From Thioalbus denitrificans (GTDB taxonomy: Bacteria > Pseudomonadota > Gammaproteobacteria > DSM-26407), in assembly GCF_003337735.1 (NCBI RefSeq), contig NZ_QPJY01000003.1:214712-278711 (forward strand): a DNA stretch of 64,000 bases. Reading direction: 5' to 3'. Numbering within the stretch: the stretch's first letter is position 1; each line of letters starts with the position of its first letter. The translations under genes and the position numbers were made by a program. A model generated the notes under the pieces. That model saw only the letters and a program-made list of their open reading frames with translations, was not told the origin of the DNA and did no database searches. Shown one piece after another: positions 51,444 to 61,564 of this stretch.

Positions 51444-52229
51444 TCACTGCGCCACCACATCCGGAACCGGCTCCTGCGCATCCTGAACCATACCCCGACA
51501 CCTCGGGTACGTACTGCAACCCCAGAATATCCGTCCCGCGTTGCTTCCCGACCTCGCCTGCCGCCGCACCATGGGCGCACCACACTTCGGGCAGGGCGGG
51601 GCCTGTTCCTCCGCGTCGCCATCGCTCTCCGCAACACCGCCGGCGGACTCATCCGGCACAGGCATTCCCACAGGCGCCACCAGTGGCGGCGCAACCACTT
51701 CCGCCGTTTTCGCACCGGTCGAACCCTGCTGCCCAAGCGCCCCGAGCACCCTGTCCCGTAGCTCGGACACGGTGTAGGCCCGTTGCGCCTGGACCTGGAC
51801 CAGCGGCAGCCCCGCCGCATGGCATACCCCGGTGAGGAAGTCATCCCTCGCCTTTCTGTCTGCCCGCTGGTGGGACCTGTCATCGAGCTCGATGGCGCAG
51901 GCGACCGAGAGATCGTCCCAGGCGCAAAGCAGGAAATCGAAGTGCTTGGATCTAATCCGGTTCCACGCTGAGCTACTATCGCTCCTGCCCAACCGCCGCC
52001 ACACATCCACTACGTCCGCCACGCGCACCTTGCCGAAGATGCGGTACCTCTCCCCCACTGCCTGGTCGAGGACGCCGAGGAAGGAGCGCTCCGCGGGCGT
52101 GAACAGCGCATCCCTTTTCTCATACGGAAACTCTTCGTCCGGCTTGTCCGCCCGCTTCGGTTTCGCGGCGAGCAGCACCAGCACCAGAACCAGAACCACC
52201 ACCACGACCGCCAGAATCGCCCAGATCAT
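51444..52229 (-). CDS. DUF2726-type membrane-anchored protein with topoisomerase zinc finger
   Basis: A 261-residue protein. One N-terminal transmembrane helix (IWAILAVVVVVLVLVLVLLAA) is followed by a DUF2726-like nuclease-fold region (ALFTPAERSFLGVLDQAVGERYRIFGKVRVADV, then SKHFDFLLCAWDDLSVACAIELDDRSHQRADRKARDDFL) and a C-terminal C4 zinc finger of the topoisomerase I type (CPKCGAPMVRRQARSGSNAGRIFWGCSTYPRC). The combination suggests nucleic acid binding at the membrane. GAGGGAACGAA precedes the ATG at 52229. Confidence 0.8.
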   Translation of the reverse strand: MIWAILAVVVVVLVLVLVLLAAKPKRADKPDEEFPYEKRDALFTPAERSFLGVLDQAVGERYRIFGKVRVADVVDVWRRLGRSDSSSAWNRIRSKHFDFLLCAWDDLSVACAIELDDRSHQRADRKARDDFLTGVCHAAGLPLVQVQAQRAYTVSELRDRVLGALGQQGSTGAKTAEVVAPPLVAPVGMPVPDESAGGVAESDGDAEEQAPPCPKCGAPMVRRQARSGSNAGRIFWGCSTYPRCRGMVQDAQEPVPDVVAQ

Positions 52230-52449
52230 TTCGTTCCCTCGCCTCCATCCACACGGCCACCCTGTCCCGCCGGCGCCCTTGCGCCAGAGCGTTGGCTCAA
52301 ACTGAAATCTATGAGACCTGTACCCGGTCGTATGTAGGCTAACGCCGTCCTTCGTGTCAGCCATTACCTACATGCCATCCACATGCGGCGTATCGGGCCG
52401 ACTCCCGCGGGAGTCGTGTTTACAGGGCCGGCTGATCCGGGCGGCCCCC

Positions 52450-52478
52450 TTGACTCCGCCCCCGAACACTCCTACAGT
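52450..52478 (+). promoter_or_regulatory. Promoter of arsR, likely giving a leaderless mRNA
   Basis: TTGACT, a 17-base spacer and TACAGT (52473-52478). The ATG starts at 52486, seven to eight bases past the -10, which is where transcription should begin. Confidence 0.65.
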
Positions 52479-52493
52479 TCGAAACATGTCGAA
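52478..52493. promoter_or_regulatory. Candidate ArsR operator over the start codon
   Basis: TTCGAAACATGTCGAA is an inverted repeat (TTCGA and TCGAA around six bases) lying across the predicted transcription start and the ATG, so bound repressor would block initiation. Confidence 0.5.
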
Positions 52494-52815
52494 TATTCGT
52501 AATCCAATCGAGGCCCATGCCGAGCAGTTCAAGGCGCTGAGCAATCCCCACCGCCTGGCCCTGTTCCGGCGCCTCACCACCTGCTGCCCGCCCGGCACCG
52601 CCTGCAGCGCCGAGGAGGCGGTGCGCTTGAGCGTCGGCCAGCTGGGCGTGGGGCTCGACATCGCCCCCTCCACCCTCTCCCACCACCTCAAGGAGCTCCA
52701 TCGCGCCGGGCTGGTGCAGATGGCGCGCCGGGGCAGGCAGGTGGAGTGCTGGGTCGAGCCAGACACCCTGGAGCAGCTCGCCGCCTTCTTCGGCGGGCCG
52801 TCCCCGCAACCCTGA
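52486..52815 (+). CDS. arsR: ArsR-family transcriptional repressor
   Basis: A 109-residue winged-helix repressor: EQFKALSNPHRLALFRRL, the recognition helix IAPSTLSHHLKELHRAGLVQMARRGRQVECWVEP. Cysteines sit in RLTTCCPPGTACSAEE, between the first helices; this differs from the ELCVCDL site of the E. coli protein but would suit As(III) binding. It precedes the arsenite methyltransferase gene by 17 bp and is its likely regulator. Confidence 0.9.
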   Translation: MSNIRNPIEAHAEQFKALSNPHRLALFRRLTTCCPPGTACSAEEAVRLSVGQLGVGLDIAPSTLSHHLKELHRAGLVQMARRGRQVECWVEPDTLEQLAAFFGGPSPQP

Positions 52816-52832
52816 TTTCACGGAGCCTACCC

Positions 52833-53723
52833 ATGGGCAAAGAGAACACCTGCTGCGGTCCTTCCACCGCCGCCACCGAGAACCGCACCGACTCCTCCCG
52901 CCAGGACACGCACCGGCAGGGCGTGCGCGAGGCCTACGCCCAGGTGGCCCGGGCCGACAGCGCCGGCGAGGGCTGCGGCGTCGGCGCGAGCTGCTGCGGC
53001 ACCAGCGACGACGGGGCCATCAACACCCTCATCTCCACCCGCCTGGGCTACAGCCAGGCGGATCTCGACCGGGTTCCCTCCGGCGCCGACATGGGCCTCG
53101 GCTGCGGCAACCCCAAGGCCATCGCCGCCCTCAAGCCGGGCGAGGTGGTGGTGGACCTGGGCGCCGGCGGCGGCTTCGACTGCTTCCTCGCCGCCCACGA
53201 AGTGGGCGCCTCGGGCCTCGTCATCGGCGTAGACATGACCCCGGACATGCTCTCCAAGGCGCGCGCCAACGCGGAGAAGGGGCGGTTCGGGAACGTGGAG
53301 TTCCGCCTCGGCGAGATCGAGCACCTGCCCATCGCCGACGGGACCGCCGATGTCATCATCTCCAACTGCGTCATCAACCTCTCGCCCGACAAGCCGCAGG
53401 TCTTCCGCGACGCCTTCCGGGTGCTCAGGCCGGGCGGACGGCTGGCCATCTCGGACGTGGTGGCCACCGTGGAGCTGCCCGCGGAGATGCGCGGAGACGC
53501 CGCCCTCATCGCCGGCTGCATGGGCAACGCCTCGCTGATCGGGGAGCTGGAGCGGATGCTGCGGGAGGCCGGCTTCGAGGGGATCCGCATAGAGCCAAAG
53601 GACGAGTCGAAGGAGTTCATCAAGGACTGGGCGCCGGGGCACAACGTCACCGACTACGTGGTCTCCGCCACCATCGAGGCGGTCAAGCCGGGCGGCGGGT
53701 GCTGTTGCGGCGGCAGCTGCTAG
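52833..53723 (+). CDS. arsM: Arsenite methyltransferase
   Basis: A 296-residue SAM-dependent methyltransferase. Cys pairs (ENTCCGPS, GCGVGASCCGTSDD) lie before the SAM loop VVDLGAGGGFDCFLAAHEVG; NCVINLSPDKPQVFRDAFRVLRPGGRLAISD is the family hallmark. A Cys-rich end (GGGCCCGGSC) could help bind As(III). The enzyme methylates arsenite to less toxic or volatile forms. GGAG precedes the ATG at 52833. Operon arsR-arsM. Confidence 0.93.
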   Translation: MGKENTCCGPSTAATENRTDSSRQDTHRQGVREAYAQVARADSAGEGCGVGASCCGTSDDGAINTLISTRLGYSQADLDRVPSGADMGLGCGNPKAIAALKPGEVVVDLGAGGGFDCFLAAHEVGASGLVIGVDMTPDMLSKARANAEKGRFGNVEFRLGEIEHLPIADGTADVIISNCVINLSPDKPQVFRDAFRVLRPGGRLAISDVVATVELPAEMRGDAALIAGCMGNASLIGELERMLREAGFEGIRIEPKDESKEFIKDWAPGHNVTDYVVSATIEAVKPGGGCCCGGSC

Positions 53724-53905
53724 ACCCCATCCGGGAACCTGGGTTCGTCGCCTGCCGGCGCGGGGCCTGCCGCCGCGGAAAACCGCCGGCGGGCATCCCG
53801 TCCGGCAGGCGCCCCGGCGGCAGACGGGCCTGATTCGCCATGGCCGCCGGGCCCCTTGATCCTCCGGCCCCGAACCCCCGTGGAAACGCTGCTTCCGCGC
53901 CCGGC

Positions 53906-54385
53906 TCAGGAGGCGATCGCGCCCATCGCGCTCTGCAGGTAGTTCTGCAGCCCCATCTGCTCGATGAGGTCGAGCTGGGTCTCCAGGTAGTCGATGTGGT
54001 CCTCTGTGTCCTTCAGGTTCGCCTCGAGGATCTCCCGGGAGACGTAATCCTTCACCTTCTCGCAGTGGGCGATGGCTTCGAGATAGAGCCCGCGGCCTTC
54101 CAGCTCGAGCTTGAGATCGCCGGCCAGGCAGTCGGGCACCCTCTGGCCGATGGCGAGCTTGCCGATGGACTGCATCTGCGGCAGCCCCTCGAGCAGGAGG
54201 ATGCGCTCGATCAGCCGGTCGGCGTGGTGCATCTCCTCGATGGACTCCTCGTACTCGTGCCGGCCCAGCGCCTCGTAGCCCCAGTTCCGGTACATGCGGG
54301 CATGGAGGAAGTACTGGTTGATGGCAGCGAGTTCCAGCGCCAGCACCTTGTTCAGCAACTGCAGGACCTTTTTGTCACCTTTCAC
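53906..54385 (-). CDS. bfr: Bacterioferritin
   Basis: A 159-residue ferritin-like subunit. Ferroxidase ligands Glu18, Glu51, His54 and the later KDTEDHIDYLE pair are present, as is the heme ligand Met52 (EEMHHADRLIERI), so it is a heme-binding Bfr. The start is a GTG (MKGDKKVLQLLNKVLALEL) with GAGGAG upstream. It stores iron as a 24-mer. It stands alone, with no bfd gene. Confidence 0.95.
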   Translation of the reverse strand: MKGDKKVLQLLNKVLALELAAINQYFLHARMYRNWGYEALGRHEYEESIEEMHHADRLIERILLLEGLPQMQSIGKLAIGQRVPDCLAGDLKLELEGRGLYLEAIAHCEKVKDYVSREILEANLKDTEDHIDYLETQLDLIEQMGLQNYLQSAMGAIAS

Positions 54386-54628
54386 GGCGGGTCTCCTCTC
54401 GTTCGCGGCGGGTTCCCGGCGGTATCCCGCCGCACCTGACGGATGCGGCCGTCGCCTCCGACACCGGGCCTGGAGGCGTCCGCGCGGGCCAGTGCCTGCT
54501 TATAGTTCATCGGGGCGGGTCTCGCGACCCGGGACGGCCCCACTCCGCGGCGAACCGGGCCGCAGGCCCCCGTCAGCGCTCACTTTTCCACCCGGGATGA
54601 CGGGAGGCCTGTCGGGGCACCGGCCCCG

Positions 54629-54886
54629 TCACAGAGGCGGGAGCCGGGCGAGCAGGGACTCCAGCCCCGGCACCTCCGCGAGGAGCTCGTCGACGGGCCG
54701 TCCGCGCCCCTCCACATCCACCGCGCGCGGGCCTTCCGGTCCGCAGAGGACCACGGCCACCGCCTCTTTCGCGGCGCTCAGCCACCAGGCCCGCGGCAGC
54801 ACCCCGGAATCGATTCGCACCCGCTCGATGGGGATCAGGGTGATCCCGGCCACGGTGATCGGGGCGGCGGCGCGTAGCACGTTCAT
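54629..54886 (-). CDS. Short GerW/YtfJ-like protein
   Basis: An 85-residue protein whose PITVAGITLIPIERVRI and later EAVAVVLCGPEGPRAVDV parallel the GerW protein two genes upstream (PMTIEGNTLIPLVSVGF and VALIIINGEGVRMEPI), so it seems to be a stripped-down paralog without the glycine-rich middle. Its ATG overlaps the stop of the DUF2953 gene (ATGA). Confidence 0.65.
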   Translation of the reverse strand: MNVLRAAAPITVAGITLIPIERVRIDSGVLPRAWWLSAAKEAVAVVLCGPEGPRAVDVEGRGRPVDELLAEVPGLESLLARLPPL

Positions 54887-55467
54887 CGCGCCGCCGCCCG
54901 CGTGGCGTAGACCGCGCGCAGGGTCACGGGCGACAGCGCGAAGCGGAGCAGCACGGACAGCAGCCGGAGGGGGACGATGCGGATGCGGCCGCGGCCGTCC
55001 AGCTCGAAGGTCTCGGCGGCGAACTCCGGCTCGATGGCGACCCGGCGCAGGCCCGGCAGCGCGGCCAGCGGGCCCACGACCGCCCACAGCCGGCCGGTGT
55101 CCGCCGGGTCGTCCAGGCCCAGGCGGACCCGCAGGCTGAGCTCCTGGATGCGGATGCGCCGGAACAGGTCCCGGGCCAGCCGGAGCAGGCGCGAGCCGAA
55201 ACCCTCGACCTGGACCAGGGCCAGCATCCGGCGCGCGCCGCCGCCCCCGCGGCGGGGTCGGCGGGACGCGGGACGCCCGGGCCCGGCGCGGACCCGCTCC
55301 CCGGGCCCGCCCAGGCGCACGCGCACCAGGCCGAACAGCCAGCGGAGACTGCCGCGGCCCTCCCGGCGGACCCCGTCACGCCGCACGGAGAAGGCCAACT
55401 CCAGCGGGACGGCGAGCAGCGCCAGCAGGCCCGCCAGCAGGGCCAGGAGAATCCACACGCCGAGCAC
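54883..55467 (-). CDS. DUF2953-family membrane protein (YtfI-like)
   Basis: A 194-residue protein with an N-terminal transmembrane helix (VWILLALLAGLLALLAVPLEL) followed by a basic, Gly/Arg-rich loop and the strands LSLRVRLGLDDPADTGRLWAVVGPL and AIEPEFAAETFELDGRGRIRIVPLRLL, the DUF2953 pattern. In Bacillus the related ytfI is next to ytfJ (gerW); the same neighbours are present here. Confidence 0.72.
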   Translation of the reverse strand: MLGVWILLALLAGLLALLAVPLELAFSVRRDGVRREGRGSLRWLFGLVRVRLGGPGERVRAGPGRPASRRPRRGGGGARRMLALVQVEGFGSRLLRLARDLFRRIRIQELSLRVRLGLDDPADTGRLWAVVGPLAALPGLRRVAIEPEFAAETFELDGRGRIRIVPLRLLSVLLRFALSPVTLRAVYATRAAAR

Positions 55468-55479
55468 CCGGCCGTTCCC

Positions 55480-55848
55480 TCAGTCGCCGCTCTTGCCGCC
55501 GCCCCCCGGGGCCGACTTGCCGATGACGTCGGCCACCTTCTCCAGCACCGAGGTGGCGGCGCCCTTGATGGGCTCCATGCGCACGCCCTCGCCGTTGATG
55601 ATGATGAGCGCGACGGGCTTCACGCCACCGCCGCCCGCGGTGCCCCCGCCGGCGCCCTCGCCCGCATCGCCGGATTTCATCTTCCCGCTGCCGCTGCCGC
55701 CGCCCGCGCCGAAGCCGAAGCCGACGCTGACCAGGGGGATGAGGGTGTTGCCCTCGATGGTCATCGGCTCGCCCACCACCGTCTTGGTGTTCAGCATGCG
55801 CTCAATCTCGCCCATGGCGGTCTTGAGGAGTTTTTCCACGTCTTCCAT
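55480..55848 (-). CDS. GerW-family (YtfJ-like) protein
   Basis: A 122-residue protein: VEKLLKTAMGEIERMLNTKTVVGEPMTIEGNTLIPLVSVGFGFGAGG, a glycine-rich linker, then VKPVALIIINGEGVRMEPI and a helical end. This is the GerW sporulation protein family by pattern. The host does not look like a spore former, so a membrane- or envelope-related role with the DUF2953 partner is more likely. First gene of a three-gene minus-strand operon. Confidence 0.82.
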   Translation of the reverse strand: MEDVEKLLKTAMGEIERMLNTKTVVGEPMTIEGNTLIPLVSVGFGFGAGGGSGSGKMKSGDAGEGAGGGTAGGGGVKPVALIIINGEGVRMEPIKGAATSVLEKVADVIGKSAPGGGGKSGD

Positions 55849-55948
55849 CGGATGCTCCCTGCCTGAGTCTGCGATACTGGTTACCTAAAGATAGACAACC
55901 CGCGCGGGACGGCGCGCGGCGGCGACGGACGAAACGGGAGATGGCGCC

Positions 55949-57010
55949 ATGACAAGCGAACAACCCGGACGCATGCGCGGGGTATGGCTGACCGGCCACG
56001 GCGGTCTCGACAAGCTCGAGGTGCGGGACGACATCCCGGTGCCGCGGCCGGGTCGGGGCGAGGTGCTGATCCGGGTGGCCGCCGCGGGCGTCAACAACAC
56101 CGACATCAACACCCGCCTCGCCTGGTACTCGAAGCACGAGGGCGCCAGCGAGGACGCGAGCTGGGCCGGGGAGCCCATCCGCTTTCCGCGCATCCAGGGC
56201 ATCGATGTCTGCGGCCGCATCGTCGAGGCCGGGGAAGGGGTCGGCGCGGAGCGCGTCGGCGAGCGGGTGCTGGTGGAGCCCTGCCTCCGGGAAGCCAACG
56301 GCCGGGCGCTGGAGCGGCCCTGGTACCTCGGCTCGGAGTGCGACGGGGGCTTCGCCGAGTATGTCGCGGTGGCCGCCCGCCACGCCTACCGGATCGACAG
56401 CGAGCTCGACGACGTCTCCCTGGCGTCGTTCCCCTGCTCCTACTCCACCGCCGAGAACCTGCTGCGCCGCGCCCATGTCAGCCCGGGACAGCGGGTCCTG
56501 GTCACGGGCGCCTCCGGCGGCGTCGGCTCGGCGGCGGTCCAGCTGGCGGCCATGCGCGGCGCGCACGTCATCGCCGCGACCCACCCCGACAAGGCGGACC
56601 GGCTGCGGGCGCTCGGCGCCGAGCGGACCATCGGGCGCAACGACAGCGTTGTCGACGCGCTGGGACGGGAGAGCATCGACGTGGTGGTGGACCTGGTGGC
56701 GGGGCCCCGCTTCCCGGAGCTGCTGGAGGCGCTGCGGCCGGGCGGGCGCTACGCGGTGTCGGGCGCCATCGGCGGGCCGCTGGTGGAGCTGGACGTGCGC
56801 ACCCTCTACCTCAAGGACCTGACCCTGCACGGCTGCACGGCGCTCGATCCCGAGGTGTTTCCCGCCCTGGTGGGCTACATCGAGCAGGGGCGCATCGTCC
56901 CGGTCGTCGCCGGAACCTTTCCGCTGGAGCGGATCGCCGAGGCCCAGACTGCCTTCCTCTCCAAGCATCACGTGGGCAAGCTGGTGCTGACGGTGGCCGG
57001 CCAGGACTGA
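55949..57010 (+). CDS. Zinc-type alcohol dehydrogenase / quinone oxidoreductase-like
   Basis: A 353-residue MDR-superfamily oxidoreductase: GroES-like start with RPGRGEVLIRVAAAGVNNTDINTRLAWY, DVCGRIVEAGEGV, and the NADPH loop VLVTGASGGVGSAAVQLAAMRGAHVIA. Structural zinc cysteines are not evident, pointing to the quinone oxidoreductase branch. Substrate unknown. It is divergent from the GerW operon. Confidence 0.87.
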   Translation: MTSEQPGRMRGVWLTGHGGLDKLEVRDDIPVPRPGRGEVLIRVAAAGVNNTDINTRLAWYSKHEGASEDASWAGEPIRFPRIQGIDVCGRIVEAGEGVGAERVGERVLVEPCLREANGRALERPWYLGSECDGGFAEYVAVAARHAYRIDSELDDVSLASFPCSYSTAENLLRRAHVSPGQRVLVTGASGGVGSAAVQLAAMRGAHVIAATHPDKADRLRALGAERTIGRNDSVVDALGRESIDVVVDLVAGPRFPELLEALRPGGRYAVSGAIGGPLVELDVRTLYLKDLTLHGCTALDPEVFPALVGYIEQGRIVPVVAGTFPLERIAEAQTAFLSKHHVGKLVLTVAGQD

Positions 57011-57113
57011 ACCGGGGCCCGGGCGAGGCGGCTGGCGGCGACGGGATTGATCCGCCCGCGCCGCCGGCCCATCATCTGTCACAGCGCCATTCAGCCTGGA
57101 ACGGGAGGTCGCC

Positions 57114-57521
57114 ATGCCCGGGGGCATCGGTCCCATCGACGCGCGGACATCCGCGGCCTGCCGCAGCGGCAGGCTGCTGAGGACGATCCGGGCCGGCGCC
57201 GACGAGGGCGAGATCTTCTACAACCTCGACAGCGGCCGGGCCCACTACGACGCCGGCCGCGGCCTGCTCTACTTCATGGCCTCGCCCTACGCGCCGGTGC
57301 AGGCGGTGCTGGAGGCGGTCTGCGCGACCGGGCGGCCGCCGCCCATCGAGCGGGTCGTCCTGGATCGCCACGGCATGTTCAACACCGGCCGCCGCGTCGC
57401 GCTGGCGGCGGAGTGGACGGATGCGGTGCTGGTGGCGCTGCGCCTGGCCGGCATGCGGGTGACGGTGGCTAGTTCAGCCGCGCCAGCAGCGCCTCCACCC
57501 CGGGGTACGCCGCCGGGGTGA
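57114..57521 (+). CDS. Hypothetical protein
   Basis: A 135-residue soluble protein with GGGAGG upstream of the ATG. The centre GEIFYNLDSGRAHYDAGRGLLYFMASPYAPVQAVLEAV has regular strand/helix patterning; the C-terminus is Pro/Ala-rich and overlaps the tail of the convergent DUF364-like gene by about 53 bases, so the true end may be a weak point. Not recognised. Confidence 0.5.
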   Translation: MPGGIGPIDARTSAACRSGRLLRTIRAGADEGEIFYNLDSGRAHYDAGRGLLYFMASPYAPVQAVLEAVCATGRPPPIERVVLDRHGMFNTGRRVALAAEWTDAVLVALRLAGMRVTVASSAAPAAPPPRGTPPG

Positions 57522-58305
57522 TCTCGTACTTCCGGCCCGCCTTCCCCCACGGCTCCCGCCGCGCCAGGCAGGCCAGCAGGTCATCGGCGTCGCCGAAGTC
57601 GATCCCTCCCACCGCCGCCACGCCCCGGGCGAACAGGGCGTCGGGCAGGCCGCTGCCGGTGGGGCCGATGAGCTGGAACGCAGCCGCGCCGGCGGCCGCC
57701 GCCAGCAGCTCGTCGAGGGTGTCGTTGATGAGCACCGAGGCGGTGCAGATGACCTGGCGGCAGGCGGCCAGGTCCCGCGGCTCGGTGGTGACCCGCACCG
57801 CCGCGCGCCCGGGCACCCGCTGGGGGGCATGCTCCAGCACCAGCACCGTCATGCCGGCCGCCACCAGCCGGTCCACCACCGGGCAGAAGTAGCCCACCAT
57901 GCCCACTGTATCCCCGGGCGCGAGGGCATCGCCCTCCCCCCCGGCGCCGCGCCCCGGCGGCCGGTAGCCGGCCCGGCGCATCAGCGACTGGCTGAGGGCG
58001 TTGAAGGCGCCCACGGCCAGCGCCCGGGTGGCCAGGTCGGTCCCGTCGAACCCCGCCAGGAGCGCGCTCCGCGGCGCCCGCGCCGCGGCCGGGTCGGGGT
58101 GGCGGCGCCACAGCTCCGCCAGCAGTCCGCCCATGCTGACGTAGAAGGGGCCGACGCTGCCGTCGGCCAGCAGGACGAACCCGAACTCGTCCCGGAAGGT
58201 TTCGTCCGGCACCGGGTCCGGCAGGTAGAGCCCGGCCACGTCGGCCCGGGGCAGGGCGGCGTCCAGCCGTTCGGACAGGGCGAGAAAGTCGGCGTTGATG
58301 CTCAT
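57469..58305 (-). CDS. DUF364/DUF4213-like Rossmann protein
   Basis: A 278-residue protein. The N-terminal part (PDETFRDEFGFVLLADGSVGPFYVSMGG) and the C-terminal Rossmann-like part (GDTVGMVGYFCPVVDRLVAAGMTVLVLEHAP, VICTASVLINDTLDELLA, FQLIGPTGSGLPDALFARG) match the DUF4213-DUF364 architecture of putative heavy-metal chelatases. No ligand residue is certain. It lies 17 bp downstream of glycogen phosphorylase. Confidence 0.75.
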   Translation of the reverse strand: MSINADFLALSERLDAALPRADVAGLYLPDPVPDETFRDEFGFVLLADGSVGPFYVSMGGLLAELWRRHPDPAAARAPRSALLAGFDGTDLATRALAVGAFNALSQSLMRRAGYRPPGRGAGGEGDALAPGDTVGMVGYFCPVVDRLVAAGMTVLVLEHAPQRVPGRAAVRVTTEPRDLAACRQVICTASVLINDTLDELLAAAAGAAAFQLIGPTGSGLPDALFARGVAAVGGIDFGDADDLLACLARREPWGKAGRKYEITPAAYPGVEALLARLN

Positions 58306-58322
58306 GTCGTCCCGGCCGCCCC

Positions 58323-60869
<2,547 letters not shown>

Positions 60870-60994
60870 AGGGCTCTCGCAGGGTCGTCTCGACGATCCG
60901 GCCCGGCGGGGCCGGAAAGGATCCCAACTATACACCTGCGGGCAGCCCCTGGAAGCAGGGGGGGGATTTGGTGGGGCGGGAGCGGGGCGGGAGC

Positions 60995-61126
60995 TCAGGC
61001 GCCCTTGACGATGAAGGCGCCGCTCTCTCCGGCATGCTTCTTCGCCTGCTTGGCCGCCTTCTTCTCCTTCGGCGTCAACAAGGGCTGCTTCTTCGCCTCC
61101 CGGTTGGATTTCTGGGGCCTGGACAT
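60995..61126 (-). CDS. Small basic protein, 43 residues
   Basis: A very short gene: MSRPQKSNREAKKQP, LLTPKEKKAAKQAKKHAGES, GAFIVKGA. Eleven lysines and several alanines, no hydrophobic segment. AGGAG lies nine bases before the ATG. Such Lys-rich peptides are often linked to nucleic acid or ribosome binding, but the function is not recognised. It is 125 bp upstream of glycogen phosphorylase on the same strand. Confidence 0.68.
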   Translation of the reverse strand: MSRPQKSNREAKKQPLLTPKEKKAAKQAKKHAGESGAFIVKGA

Positions 61127-61564
61127 GGGTGTCTACTCCTGTTCATGCTGCGGGGGACCCCGGAGGCGCGGGCCGGATCAGGCATGGGGAAATGCCGCGC
61201 CCTCCACGCCGGGAGGAATACCGGGGCGGGCACCGGCCGACGGGGCCGGCTTCAACCAACGTACGCTCTCTGCACCCGATAGCAAGGAGTATTTCTGGAG
61301 CGGAGCTTCCGGGCTGCGCAGGGGGCTCCTCCCTTCGTCATTGCGACCAGGCGGCGACGCCCCCGGGGACCCGCGCTCCTCCGCTCCACCGGGCGCCCAC
61401 CTGCCGCGAAGGGTGACGGCCCGGACCGCGCGGGATGCACCCCCGGCCGGACACGGCAACCGGGCCGGGCCTGCCGCGATCCGCAGAATATTCTATTCTT
61501 TTACAGACTTACCAGTGAGCGACAGCCTGGCATGCCGTTGCGGCCCGACTGCGGAGGGGGATCC
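61127..61564. other. Intergenic region, no gene recognised
   Basis: 438 bp between the small basic gene and the cyclopropane synthase gene. A CTTCGTCATTGCGACCAGG stretch at 61335-61353 resembles part of the GTCATTGCGA dispersed repeat found in many genomes. A TATTCT near 61491 could be a -10 element for the downstream gene. Confidence 0.45.

Noticed and set aside
57047-57472. Alternative 141-residue frame in the hypothetical gene region near 57.1 kb
   Set aside because: His/Arg/Gly-rich shadow frame; the frame starting at 57114 has a ribosome site and normal composition.
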